From Nitrospirota bacterium (lineage in GTDB: Bacteria > Nitrospirota > Thermodesulfovibrionia > Thermodesulfovibrionales > UBA1546), in assembly GCA_021824065.1 (NCBI GenBank), contig JAKALU010000007.1, positions 1 to 51,439 of the forward strand: a DNA stretch of 51,439 nt, in the 5' to 3' direction. The notes below the pieces were generated by a model that was given only the letters and a program-made list of their open reading frames with translations, did not search any database and had not been told where the DNA came from. This document shows, piece after piece, positions 18,401 through 26,206 of this stretch. The translations under genes and the position numbers were made by a program. Each line of letters opens with the position of its first letter. The stretch's first letter is position 1.

Positions 18401-20095
18401 ACTATAACGCATACAGAGACATGGAACACATCAGGATTACAGACTGAAGGGGCATATACAATCACACAGACAGTAACTTCTAATTCCCAACTCTTAACTC
18501 AAAATTCCAAACTCATAACTCTTCAAAAAGCACCTGACTTCACAATGAGGACTGATATTGATTATCAGAAGATAAAACAGGGTGAAAGGGCAATGTATAC
18601 AGCCTATCTCGAATCTGTAAATGGATGGAATTCAGAGATTACACTGAGTATTGAAGGGCTTCCTTCAGGCACATCAGTTTCATTCAGCCCTGGCAATCTC
18701 ATTCCGCCGGGAGAATCACTGACAGTGATAATAACAACAGATGCAACAACTACAGGCACGCACAGCCTGACTCTCACAGCCCAAGGTGTTGATGAAGGAG
18801 AGATTGTAACGCATACATTACCATTGACACTGGATGTATCAGGTTTTGAGTTGAGTGCAGAGCCATCAAACAAGACAATAAAACAACTTGAGACAGCAAC
18901 ATTTGATATTAGTATTAATTCATTAAATGGCTACGAAGAAGAAATTAACCTGAATGTTGATGGGGTGCCTTATGGGATGAAGGCATCCTTTGATAGCACA
19001 AAATCACAGGTGCCGGGAAGAGTGAAACTCACAGTCCAGACATCAAAATATGCAAAACAAGGGACATATGCGCTCACTATTATAGGTGACGATAGTCTTG
19101 TAAAACATAAACTCGACCTTAACCTTATCTTAAACCTTAATCCCGATATCGCAGCAGGAATAATCACTACACAGGGCTCGGGGCCAAACAATGAAGCAGA
19201 AGTAAAGGCATTTAACTCAAATCTCCAGACGGTTTTAGATTTAATAGCCTTTAACACAAAATATGGAGCGTATGCAACAGGAGCAGACATAGACGGAGAT
19301 GGTTATGATGAGATAATTGTCTCACAGGGGCCAGACCCCAAAAACAGCGCAACATTACGGGCATTCAAGCGAAATGGGACATTCATAACAGAATACACAG
19401 CCTTTGATACAAAATACGGATTAACATTATCCTCAGGTGATATTGACGGAGACTGGAAAGATGAGCTCATTGTTGGCATGGGGCCAGATCCAAAGAATCC
19501 TGCAACATTAAAGATATTGAAATACAATGGAACAGGATTTACAGAGGTCATGAATTACACTGCATTCGATACAAAATATGGACTCAATACAGCAATAGGA
19601 GACATAGATGGAGATGGAATACCTGAGATAATAGCAGCGCCAGGCCCTGGGTCAAACAATTCTGCCGTTGTCACAGTATGGAAATATGAGGGACAGTTAC
19701 TTACAGAGGTAAATACCATTAGTGCATTTGAAGGGAGTTATGGAGCTAATATTGCAGCAGGCGATATTGATGGCGATGGGAAGGCAGAGATAATCATAGG
19801 CACAGGACCTAACCCAAAGAACCCTGCAATAGTAAGGGCATATAAAGCAGACGGCACCTTAATTATGGAACTCAGACCTTATGATGCTGAATATGGATAT
19901 GGTGTTTATGTTTCTTCGGCAGATATGAACGAAGACGGGATTGACGACATAATTACAGGACTTGGTTCCGGACCTCAGAACCCTTCATGGGTAAAGGTCT
20001 TTAAAGCTGATGGCTCAGAGATTGCAAGTTTTATGTCTTATTCAGATAGCGTAAAATACGGCATTAAGGTATTTTCAGGGAGGATAGGAAATTAA
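12443..20095 (+). CDS. C-terminal part of the giant secreted protein: Ig-like/CARDB-type repeats, six NHL repeats, FG-GAP-type repeats
   Basis: Frame 2 is open from 12443; first usable GTG at 12611. NHL block GSGDGQFxxPxGIAV..DGSVYVTDxxNxRIQKFDxxGNFITKWG; CARDB-like DLVVSSQQLTASVEKDNTVKLTFTVTNRGKT; FG-GAP-like AIGDIDGDGIPEIIAAPGP. Confidence 0.85.
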   Translation, partial: GVNIWSEYLLQPPTESSSGRFVVSNPPSSTHKSSDFNFSINSDSEYYAYGSTATFTVTAWNNTDNDATITFKYILAHLGPGGSWSYGTQDINVPAKSSTSFNIIIPEVAWQGWLQGTFHAETGKQIGFASKGIWMFYPAVNVTAQTDKTLYAEGETVNLTLTLQNKQNAGYTTTLKVRVSDPSNTSIYNTTIDVSMGVNATSTQNLSFALPSTAQGGYYIVSAEAYDATNKKIGGDSASFELPLSQISVTPNLPSGIIAGDNTFSFTLDNKGKTGVSSGTLDISLKDPDGTVIYSGTQPFAIGVGQNITLNFPISIPSLKFGNYTLTYTQSDETRTGKPSTISIPDTTTVVLSFDKDSYRIRETTNLIVSLTNTGKFNLDPSTGSGVSVTVSVPDVGFTNTQAISLFTAYGSQFTYPIPIPETTVAGQHDVNVTLALPSGSSIAQSSKFTIPESSLTIDYSGSTAPTAGETISLAVENIGGVDTSYTTEKLSITDGRGVVIYQGSVTGSILAGEKKTLADIQIPSQTVNGPVFLDIQIRDTKTSKPSYLYKTFEITGLTATLQTMTNKEAYLKTEAITGLASIANGAFGIEGGSLKLTVNKIKTSGTGQFTYFFGGFGSGDGQFSHPYGIAVAFDGSVYVTDCYNYRIQKFDNKGNFITKWGNYGSGDGQFKWPFGIAVNQGGFVYVVDHENHRIQKFDSNGNFINKWGSYGSGDGQFKRPTAIAASLDGFIYVTDIDNHRIQKFDSNGNFITKWGSYGVGNGQFKWPLGIDVASDGSVYVADTWNYRIQKFDNNGNFITKWGVQGVYYDARIFGIAVGLDGSIYVADTDNYSVQKYDSIGNFITKWSEGQFYSPIDIAIDPDGTVYVVEAGNHRVQKMTPVGGGTEKLFETTIPINQSANTTQEYTTNIGTLNITGKLYLNAELKNSLGQIIATSEYPFYVIGGNTLLLFSTDKKYYRPNETVTITGEVRNLAEITASALSLQLSANSQNIYTATFDVPANGGYPFIVTTTASTEGTYTLTGKVTQNNSTLVEIADQYEVAQPKVSVSVSMSEVVGNEPFDITVEMKNESKVEAALQFGVQSSEFGDSQTITIPAGETKLLQYRQQITGDTTYTFTFTGDLEQTITKTVSYGLSVSVNASVSAVYPEGKIAIPVTITNTGQLDETLTVAFGLQPSAISQNKSYYIPKGGSTTDTLYYDLTEGSYQLSAISTQPSASVTANFSVRKENKVGMTVAVGSQTNGLIPVTVNLTNLGYNEISGSVSVSVSGQNAVVWSSSQGGIQLTPNASRSMIFNINPSAIEPGIYTLKAELLNNGGQQLAVYSSLLTVHGATFQITQLPEYQTFTVGQEATFTFKVKNTGNQEGGVDLNFKAYDLIDSTQTEWLKPGEEKEISFSFMLPEDLEEKDYFADYELKVTSSQQSVAKGQVKYHLAGINLNVSAMLDKQYYSEGETAHLTITVSTLNSQLSALNLFARVNYNGYENQQSFTLNGSRTLTFDISLTQITGEKLFYGIYSESGRSIHLNSIYIYKAGDVITITTDKQVYNPGETVTASVTGNTSGTMTLIGPGNYTETFEFAGTVTKSFPLPSTMSAGTYYISGQLSVASGQVYTEKHAIDVDGIQVKVLECKNDKGKYASSDSITTNFTISSNTTMSATLKAWIANPEGKYTSAGESSISLSSSENLLSTNNYSLSTAVSGIHRLVYGIYTGGLLLASGSEAFDVGDAVILGLSTDKTDYPTNTKTVNATVSLYGAVDASLELQLDGTTVKSESVSLNGFSTLNIELGTVKPGNHTLKGILTAGGLTSTKEASFVYGSDLPDLVVSSQQLTASVEKDNTVKLTFTVTNRGKTTSDATTIALYDGNSLIETKAINALNSAESQEITFIWNILGKAGEHTIKAEVDPDNTVIEFNEENNTAQMTVTIPEITLITETDKDTYKIRHKVNINTTITNLTSTKAYQNLTLVTSAKDPSGNEVYQSSTLISTIEPLNTITHTETWNTSGLQTEGAYTITQTVTSNSQLLTQNSKLITLQKAPDFTMRTDIDYQKIKQGERAMYTAYLESVNGWNSEITLSIEGLPSGTSVSFSPGNLIPPGESLTVIITTDATTTGTHSLTLTAQGVDEGEIVTHTLPLTLDVSGFELSAEPSNKTIKQLETATFDISINSLNGYEEEINLNVDGVPYGMKASFDSTKSQVPGRVKLTVQTSKYAKQGTYALTIIGDDSLVKHKLDLNLILNLNPDIAAGIITTQGSGPNNEAEVKAFNSNLQTVLDLIAFNTKYGAYATGADIDGDGYDEIIVSQGPDPKNSATLRAFKRNGTFITEYTAFDTKYGLTLSSGDIDGDWKDELIVGMGPDPKNPATLKILKYNGTGFTEVMNYTAFDTKYGLNTAIGDIDGDGIPEIIAAPGPGSNNSAVVTVWKYEGQLLTEVNTISAFEGSYGANIAAGDIDGDGKAEIIIGTGPNPKNPAIVRAYKADGTLIMELRPYDAEYGYGVYVSSADMNEDGIDDIITGLGSGPQNPSWVKVFKADGSEIASFMSYSDSVKYGIKVFSGRIGN
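14265..15090 (+). repeat. NHL repeat block (protein-level repeats, about 6 units)
   Basis: Repeated nucleotide and protein motifs, e.g. aactttattaccaaatggggaa and GSYGSGDGQFK..P.GIA. Confidence 0.9.
15381..18522 (+). repeat. Cluster of intragenic short (mostly heptanucleotide) degenerate tandem arrays
   Basis: tcagcct-tcagcta-tcagcta (15384), cggagtt-cagagtt-cggagtt-cggagac (about 15679), tatcagctttcagctatcagcactcagccatcagc (about 16054), gttcact-gctcact-gttcacg (16409), gtagcca-gcagtca-gtagcca (16691), aactctt-aactcac-aactctc-agctctt (16822), gtagtca-gcagtca-gcagtta (17898), ccaactc-ttaactc-aaaattc-caaactc-ataactc (18487). Confidence 0.85.
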
Positions 20096-20150
20096 CACCG
20101 GATGCTGATAGCCTTGCATGACTTTAGGCAAATAATATAAATTAAACAAT

Positions 20151-20615
20151 GTGAAGACCGATACCTTATTCTCTTTGTTTCTTAAAAACATAGCCACGCT
20201 CGGCTTCATAGGCTATCTTCCTTTTGCACCGGGGACGTTCGGCACTTTAGCAGGAGTGGTTGTCATGGTTCTCCTTAAGCCTCCTATCCCTTTACATATT
20301 GCTCTGTCCATTTTTTCTATAGCCATTGGTATTTTGTCATCCAATCAGGCAGAGAAACTTTTCAGACAGAATGACCCAAGTTATATAGTTATTGATGAGT
20401 TTGCTGGTTATATAGTGTCTTTGTTATTTCTGCCTCTGAATTGGGGTTACATGCTCTCGGCATTTATCTTATTCAGGTTTTTCGATATAATTAAACCACC
20501 ACCTATAAAAAGAATTGAGTACAGTTTAAAAGGCGGTCTTGGGATAGTGGCGGATGACATAGGCGCTGCAGTATACACAAATCTGGTGTTACAGGCATGG
20601 AAATTAATGAATTAG
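20151..20615 (+). CDS. pgpA: Phosphatidylglycerophosphatase A
   Basis: GYLPFAPGTFGTLAGV, DPSYIVIDEFAGYIVSLLFLP, FRFFDIIKPPPIKRIE, GGLGIVADDIGAAVYTN. Confidence 0.95.
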   Translation: MKTDTLFSLFLKNIATLGFIGYLPFAPGTFGTLAGVVVMVLLKPPIPLHIALSIFSIAIGILSSNQAEKLFRQNDPSYIVIDEFAGYIVSLLFLPLNWGYMLSAFILFRFFDIIKPPPIKRIEYSLKGGLGIVADDIGAAVYTNLVLQAWKLMN

Positions 20616-21085
20616 AAATAATCGAAAAGATTCACAAGGTTTTTAAGTCAAAAAAACTTAAACTCTCTATTGCTGAGTCGTGCACTGCAGGGTTCATAAG
20701 TCATCTGGTTACATTATTGCCTGGCGCATCAGAGTTTTTTGAAGCCTCGATAATATGCTATTCATTCAGGTCAAAGAAGAAATTGCTTGGTATAAAAGAG
20801 TCTTTGTTAAAGAAACATGGCGCTGTAAGTGAGGAAACAGCAAAGGCAATGGCAGAGGCTGTAAGGCTAAAGACAAAGACTGATTTTGGACTGGCAATTA
20901 CAGGAAACCTCGGCCCTGCAACCATTGAAGGTAAAAAGGTCGGCCTCGTCTTTATTGCTGTAGCTTTTGATGCTGGTACAGAATCAAAAGGAATGATATT
21001 TGATGGTTCAAGGGATGAGATAAAACACGCTGCCTCAATGTCTGCCCTGGAATTCCTGCACGAGGTTATCTCCACATGGACTTAA
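20597..21085 (+). CDS. CinA C-terminal domain protein (nicotinamide-nucleotide amidase)
   Basis: LSIAESCTAGFISHLVTLLPGASEFFEASIICYS.. GAVSEETAKAMAE; AITGNLGP. Confidence 0.93.
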   Translation: MEINELEIIEKIHKVFKSKKLKLSIAESCTAGFISHLVTLLPGASEFFEASIICYSFRSKKKLLGIKESLLKKHGAVSEETAKAMAEAVRLKTKTDFGLAITGNLGPATIEGKKVGLVFIAVAFDAGTESKGMIFDGSRDEIKHAASMSALEFLHEVISTWT

Positions 21086-21186
21086 GGCTTTTTGAGGAAA
21101 AATTTTTGGAAAAATGACTTGCCTTGAAATTGCTTTAAAGCTAAACTATTATCAAAGGAGGTATTGAAATAGCAGTTATAGATGCA

Positions 21187-21444
21187 GTGGCGAAAGATTT
21201 CCATATGAAGCCTAAAGAGCTTCTGAAAGAGAGTTTAAAAACCTATCTTGAAAAGAGACTTTCGAAAGTAGAGGCGGATATTTTTTTATTAGCAAAAAAA
21301 TATGGTGTTAAGGATGTATTTGAACTTGACGCCAAAGTAAAAGAAGGGTTTTTTACAGAGAAAGAGGCATACGAGGATTACTTTACGCTGGATAATCTTG
21401 AGGCCGAAAGAGATAAGATTAAGAAATATTTAGAAAAGCTTTAA
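21187..21444 (+). CDS. Small charged protein, possible antitoxin-like partner of a DUF6516/TumE-type toxin
   Basis: KRLSKVEADIFLLAKKYGVKDVFELDAKVKEGFFTEKEAYEDYFTLDNLEAERDKIKKYL; followed directly by a short toxin-like remnant. Confidence 0.5.
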   Translation: MAKDFHMKPKELLKESLKTYLEKRLSKVEADIFLLAKKYGVKDVFELDAKVKEGFFTEKEAYEDYFTLDNLEAERDKIKKYLEKL

Positions 21445-21590
21445 TGCCATCTATTGACGATATTAAAAGAATAGCAGAGGTAGAATTTGCCGATATCGTC
21501 AAAAGCTTATACCTTATTGACTCCAAGCTAAGAATCATCAATTCAGTATTAAAAGGATTAGTCCTTTATAAAGAGCCGGATATCTGTTAA
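21444..21590 (+). pseudogene. Truncated DUF6516-like (TumE-type) toxin remnant
   Basis: MPSIDDIKRIAEVEFADIVKSLYLIDSKLRIINSVLKGLVLYKEPDIC*; resembles the N-terminus of such toxins (..KLRI..) and then stops. Confidence 0.4.
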
Positions 21591-21617
21591 AATTACTTCA
21601 CAATCAGGAGGCAATAA

Positions 21618-21884
21618 GTGAAAACTGTATATGACAAGAAACATATAGTCTGGTTTGCAGACATTGAGAAACTAAACCTTAATGAAGATCAAAACAGGAA
21701 ATGGTGGATTAAACAGGTTCTTCTAAAAGGCCGTCTGGAAGATATTAAAGACCTCGACTTTAATGAAGTTGAAAGGTTATTACCGGAACTTTATTTGCCT
21801 AAACCTATAAAGAAATTATGGGAGAACTACTTTGAGTGGAAAAGAAAAGGGACCATTGACGGGTCTCCAGCAAGAGATCATTAA
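21618..21884 (+). CDS. DUF6922-like small protein upstream of an AbiEii-type nucleotidyltransferase
   Basis: IVWFADIEKLNLNEDQNRKWWIKQVLLKGRLEDIKDLDFNEVERLLPELYLPKPIKKLWENYF; overlaps downstream AbiEii-like ORF. Confidence 0.6.
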   Translation: MKTVYDKKHIVWFADIEKLNLNEDQNRKWWIKQVLLKGRLEDIKDLDFNEVERLLPELYLPKPIKKLWENYFEWKRKGTIDGSPARDH

Positions 21885-22536
21885 CACCCTTAAAGAAATA
21901 GAAGAATCAAAAGAATTATATTTTACCGGCGGCTCAGCCCTTTCTGCTTATTACCTTCACCACAGACTTTCCGAAGACCTTGATTTTTTTACCCCTGCCG
22001 AAGACATGATTCAGCTTATTTCGAGAAAGCTATTACAATCTCTTGAGAAAAAAGGCATTAAAGTTGAGATGGTTAGAAACTTTAAAAGCTTTGTGGAGAT
22101 GATAACAAGCCGGGGTAATGAATCAATGAAAATTCAGATTGCCCTCGACAGTCCGTACAGGCTTGAAAGAACCAAAGAGATAGATGGTTTGATAGTTGAT
22201 AGCCTTATGGATATAGCAGCAGGCAAACTTCTTGCCCTTTTCGGCAGAGCAGAAGAAAGGGATTTTGTGGATATTTATTTTTTGATAAAAGAAGGCAAGT
22301 TTACTCTCGACGAATTGGTTAATAAGGCTTCAAAAAAAGATCCGGGAATGGACAAGTACTATCTTGCGATAGCCTTTGAACAGGTCAGGGAACTTCCTGA
22401 TAAGGCGGAAGACCTGAGATTAAAACTTCTGAAACCATTGGACATGAAAGATTTAAAGAGACTTTTTATAGAGGGCGCAGTAAAACTGATTGAAGAGGCC
22501 AAGAAAGAAAAAAATAGAGATATGGATAACGTGTGA
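21832..22536 (+). CDS. AbiEii/AbiGii-type nucleotidyltransferase toxin-family protein
   Basis: YFTGGSALSAYYLHHRLSEDLDFFT nucleotidyltransferase motif; AAGKLLALFGRAEERDFVDIYFL. Confidence 0.88.
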   Translation: MSGKEKGPLTGLQQEIINTLKEIEESKELYFTGGSALSAYYLHHRLSEDLDFFTPAEDMIQLISRKLLQSLEKKGIKVEMVRNFKSFVEMITSRGNESMKIQIALDSPYRLERTKEIDGLIVDSLMDIAAGKLLALFGRAEERDFVDIYFLIKEGKFTLDELVNKASKKDPGMDKYYLAIAFEQVRELPDKAEDLRLKLLKPLDMKDLKRLFIEGAVKLIEEAKKEKNRDMDNV

Positions 22537-22842
22537 GAGTCTGTGTTCTGATTGTCTGTAGTCTGTATGCTGACACCGACACTGACACTGATTTTGGAGA
22601 GGAATAGGATGGAGGTTTAGGGGGGATGAATGGTTTCAAGGGTATTTGTTAGTGAGGCAGTCTTATGAATAAAGTACATATTCCGCAATATTACGATTGG
22701 TTGAACTTTATAACTCCACTAAGTCTCAGAGATACTTCCAATAAAACAAGGATTGATGCGCCTTCCTTTTATTTAGATTTTTCGATATACTAAAGCCGAT
22801 TTCATCTGCAAGATTAGAAAAAATTTATAAGCGAGTTAACAT

Positions 22843-23412
22843 ATGGACTTAAGGTGTTTCATAGCCATAGAATTTCCAGAAGAACTTAAAAATAACATTG
22901 ACACTTATATTGAACAACTAAAGGCAACGAGGGCTGATGTGAAATGGGTTCTATCAAAAAATCTTCATTTGACATTAAAGTTTCTTGGCGGAACACCTGA
23001 ATATCTATTAGTAGAAATAAATAAAAGACTCCTGTCAATAGCAAAATTACATAATAGTTTTTATATCCAGATATTTGGTGCAGGCGTGTTCCCAAATATA
23101 AAACACCCACGTGTTGTATGGCTTGGGATACAGGATTCAGAAGAGATAATAAAGCTTCAGCAGGATATAGATGAATCAATTGCAGAATTTGGCTTTGAAA
23201 GAGAGGATAGACCATTCAAACCCCATCTGACCATAGGCAGGGTCAGGTCAATGAAAAATAGGGATATGATGATAAAAGAACTTGCTACACTTAAGGATGT
23301 AGATTTTGGTAAGATAGAAGTGAGATATATATCAGTGATGAAAAGCGAACTAAAACCAGGCGGGGCAGAGTATTTTAGATTAAGCGAGATCCCTATTGGT
23401 AAGGAAATATAA
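22843..23412 (+). CDS. thpR: RNA 2',3'-cyclic phosphodiesterase
   Basis: Two HxTx motifs: LHLTLKFLG and PHLTIGRV. Confidence 0.95.
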   Translation: MDLRCFIAIEFPEELKNNIDTYIEQLKATRADVKWVLSKNLHLTLKFLGGTPEYLLVEINKRLLSIAKLHNSFYIQIFGAGVFPNIKHPRVVWLGIQDSEEIIKLQQDIDESIAEFGFEREDRPFKPHLTIGRVRSMKNRDMMIKELATLKDVDFGKIEVRYISVMKSELKPGGAEYFRLSEIPIGKEI

Positions 23413-23425
23413 TTGACGAGGAGGC

Positions 23426-24439
23426 ATGATGAGCAAGGACGTGATGAGTAAGGATAAGACTAAGGCGCTTGAGATGGCAATCTCGCAGATAGAGAAGAAT
23501 TTTGGCAAGGGTGCGATAATGAGGCTCGGTGCCGGGGAGGTTGCAGAAGGGATTCAGGTTATACCAACAGGCTCCATAGCCCTCGATATGGCAACTGGCA
23601 TAGGAGGCTATCCAAGGGGAAGGGTTGTAGAGATATATGGGCCTGAATCATCCGGTAAAACTACCCTTGCCCTGAATGCAATAGCACAGGCTCAACAGGC
23701 TGGAGGAACTGCTGCTTTTATTGATGCAGAACATGCACTGGACACAAACTATGCAAAAAAACTTGGTGTAAAGGTTGAAGACCTGCTTATATCCCAGCCT
23801 GATACAGGTGAGCAGGCACTTGAGGTTGCAGAGGCGCTGGTAAGAAGCGGCGCAGTTGATGTTGTTGTTATTGATTCTGTTGCAGCATTGGTGCCAAAGG
23901 CAGAGATAGAAGGTGAGATGGGCGATTCCCTCCCGGGATTACAGGCAAGGCTCATGAGCCAGGCTTTAAGAAAGCTCACTGCAGCAATCTCAAAATCATT
24001 GACTACTGTTGTGTTTATAAACCAGATACGCATGAAGATAGGCGTAATGTTCGGAAACCCTGAGACAACAACAGGCGGGAATGCCTTGAAGTTCTATTCC
24101 TCAATGAGACTTGATATCAGGAAGATAGATAATATAAAGGAAAATCAGGAGACAATAGGTGGAAGGGTTAGGGTTAAGGTTGTAAAAAATAAAGTTGCAC
24201 CTCCATTTAAACAGGCAGAATTCGATATATATTTCAATGAAGGCATATCAAAGGCTGGTGAGCTTGTGGATATTGGTGTTGAAAAGGGCATTATCGAAAA
24301 ATCAGGCGCCTGGTATAGCTATGGAGGCAACAGGATTGGACAGGGCAGAGAAAATGCAAAGGAATTTCTGAAAAACAATCCAGAGGTAGCAAAAGAGGTC
24401 GAAGGCAAAATTATAGAAACCCTTAACATGAGGAAATAG
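23426..24439 (+). CDS. recA: Recombinase RecA
   Basis: [53 protein letters not shown]. Confidence 0.99.
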   Translation: MMSKDVMSKDKTKALEMAISQIEKNFGKGAIMRLGAGEVAEGIQVIPTGSIALDMATGIGGYPRGRVVEIYGPESSGKTTLALNAIAQAQQAGGTAAFIDAEHALDTNYAKKLGVKVEDLLISQPDTGEQALEVAEALVRSGAVDVVVIDSVAALVPKAEIEGEMGDSLPGLQARLMSQALRKLTAAISKSLTTVVFINQIRMKIGVMFGNPETTTGGNALKFYSSMRLDIRKIDNIKENQETIGGRVRVKVVKNKVAPPFKQAEFDIYFNEGISKAGELVDIGVEKGIIEKSGAWYSYGGNRIGQGRENAKEFLKNNPEVAKEVEGKIIETLNMRK

Positions 24440-24476
24440 ACAGTGGAAAAAACAGACAAAGATAGAGGAGGGGGAT

Positions 24477-25628
24477 ATGGAAATAAATGAACTCCTTAAA
24501 ACTGCTATTGCACGGGGAGCATCCGACCTCCATATAAAAGTCGGCTCTACGCCCATACTGAGGGTTAATGGCGAATTAATGCCGATGACCTCAGAGGCAA
24601 AGCTTTCGCAAGAGGATGCACTAAAGATTGCATTCTCTGTGATGAGCCCGGGACAGAGGGAGGTTTTTAAAAAGAAAAATGACCTGGACCTTGCCTACAG
24701 CGTACCGGGGCTCGGAAGATTCAGGTGTAATGTCTTTATTCAGAGAGGGGCCATTGGCGTTGTCTTCAGAGTAATTCCTATGAAGATACCAACAGTTGAG
24801 GAACTCAACCTCCCTGATGTTTTGAAAAAGATATCACTTGAACCGAGAGGACTTATACTTGTTACAGGTACAACAGGCAGTGGCAAGTCCACAACCCTCG
24901 CTGCCATGATCGATCATGTAAATGCCAGCAGGACAAGCAATATTGTAACAATAGAAGACCCGATAGAATTTCTGCACAGGGATAAGAGAAGCATCATAAA
25001 TCAGAGAGAGGTTGGCACTGACACAGAGTCTTTCAGCAAGGCGCTAAGGGCAGCATTAAGGCAGGACCCTGATGTAATACTTGTTGGTGAGATGCGTGAC
25101 TTCGAGACAATACAGACATGTCTCACTGCTGCTGAGACAGGACACCTTGTGCTAAGTACTCTTCACACAATTGATGCAACAGAGACTGTAAACAGAATAA
25201 TCTCGGTGTTTCCCCCATACCAGCACAAACAGGTCAGGATGCAGTTAGCTTCTGTTCTTAAAGGAATAATCTCGATGAGACTTATGCCGAGGGCAGATGG
25301 TAAGGGCAGGGTACCAGCGGTTGAGGTACTCATTGCTACAATAACAATTAAAGATTGCATCCTTGACTCTGACAAGACAAAGGCGATCCCCGATGTGATT
25401 GCTCAGGGTGCACTTCACTATAATATGCAGACCTTTGACCAGTCATTGTTTAACCTCTATAAGTCGGGTCTTATCACTTATGAAGAGGCTTTGAGAGGGG
25501 CAACAAATCCTGATGACTTTGCCCTTAAGGTAAAAGGCATTCAGTCTACGAGCGACCTCACATATGAATCACCCCAGTCCCAGAAGGATCAGAAGGACCA
25601 GATGAAAATTGAAAGGTTCAGCAGGTAG
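24477..25628 (+). CDS. pilT: Type IV pilus twitching motility ATPase PilT
   Basis: LLKTAIARGASDLHIKVG, GTTGSGKSTTLAAMIDHVN, LRAALRQDPDVILVGEMRD, AETGHLVLSTLHT. Confidence 0.97.
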   Translation: MEINELLKTAIARGASDLHIKVGSTPILRVNGELMPMTSEAKLSQEDALKIAFSVMSPGQREVFKKKNDLDLAYSVPGLGRFRCNVFIQRGAIGVVFRVIPMKIPTVEELNLPDVLKKISLEPRGLILVTGTTGSGKSTTLAAMIDHVNASRTSNIVTIEDPIEFLHRDKRSIINQREVGTDTESFSKALRAALRQDPDVILVGEMRDFETIQTCLTAAETGHLVLSTLHTIDATETVNRIISVFPPYQHKQVRMQLASVLKGIISMRLMPRADGKGRVPAVEVLIATITIKDCILDSDKTKAIPDVIAQGALHYNMQTFDQSLFNLYKSGLITYEEALRGATNPDDFALKVKGIQSTSDLTYESPQSQKDQKDQMKIERFSR

Positions 25629-25648
25629 ACCCCATTTGAAAAAAAATA

Positions 25649-26167
25649 ATGTTTGAGATTGCAAAAACAATGCAACTACGGGGTGAGGGCAGGGCAGATT
25701 TAAAAGGGGCGGATGCGATTCGGTATGCTTACAGGCTATTAAGTTACCGGGACAGGAGTGAAAAAGAACTCAGAGAACGATTAAGAAGGAAAGGTTTTTC
25801 TGAAGAGACCATTCAGCATGTTATCAGCCATCTCAACGAGAAGGGATTTATAAATGATGAGAAACTTGCTCTATCCCTTAAACGGGTTGCTGAAGAGGTA
25901 AAATTGCTTGGGACACAAGGCATCAGGTTATTCCTTCAGCGCAGAGGTTTATCAGAAAGGATTGCTGATAATGTCCTTGAAGATAACGATTCCGATGAAG
26001 TAACCAGGGCAAAAAAACTTGTAGACAAAAAACTCAGAACTATGGGAAATTATTCTGACGAAGAGATTAAGAAAAAAATATGGAGAACCATGGTGAGAAA
26101 AGGGTATTCTTTTGATACAATCAAACAGATAATCAAAGAATTCAAAATAAATGGAAGCACTATATGA
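25649..26167 (+). CDS. recX: Regulatory protein RecX
   Basis: AYRLLSYRDRSEKELRERLRRKGFSEETIQHVISHLNEKGFINDEKLA, downstream of recA. Confidence 0.92.
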   Translation: MFEIAKTMQLRGEGRADLKGADAIRYAYRLLSYRDRSEKELRERLRRKGFSEETIQHVISHLNEKGFINDEKLALSLKRVAEEVKLLGTQGIRLFLQRRGLSERIADNVLEDNDSDEVTRAKKLVDKKLRTMGNYSDEEIKKKIWRTMVRKGYSFDTIKQIIKEFKINGSTI

Positions 26168-26190
26168 CAGCACTGCATGATAGTGCTTCA
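26155..26190. terminator. Stem-loop at the recX 3' end (GAAGCACTAT ... ATAGTGCTTC)
   Basis: 10-nt perfect inverted arms around the recX stop codon; no strong U-tract, so it may be another structured element. Confidence 0.45.
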
Positions 26191-26206
26191 TAAAGGGAGA
26201 CGAAGA

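Noticed and set aside
22664-22795. 43-aa ORF MNKVHIPQYYDWLNFITPLSLRDTSNKTRIDAPSFYLDFSIY
   Set aside because: No recognisable family, weak translation signal; may be a gene remnant but not supportable as a CDS.
25574-25620. cagaaggatcagaaggaccag repeat at the PilT C-terminus
   Set aside because: Very short and consistent with an ordinary charged, low-complexity tail (QSQKDQKDQ).
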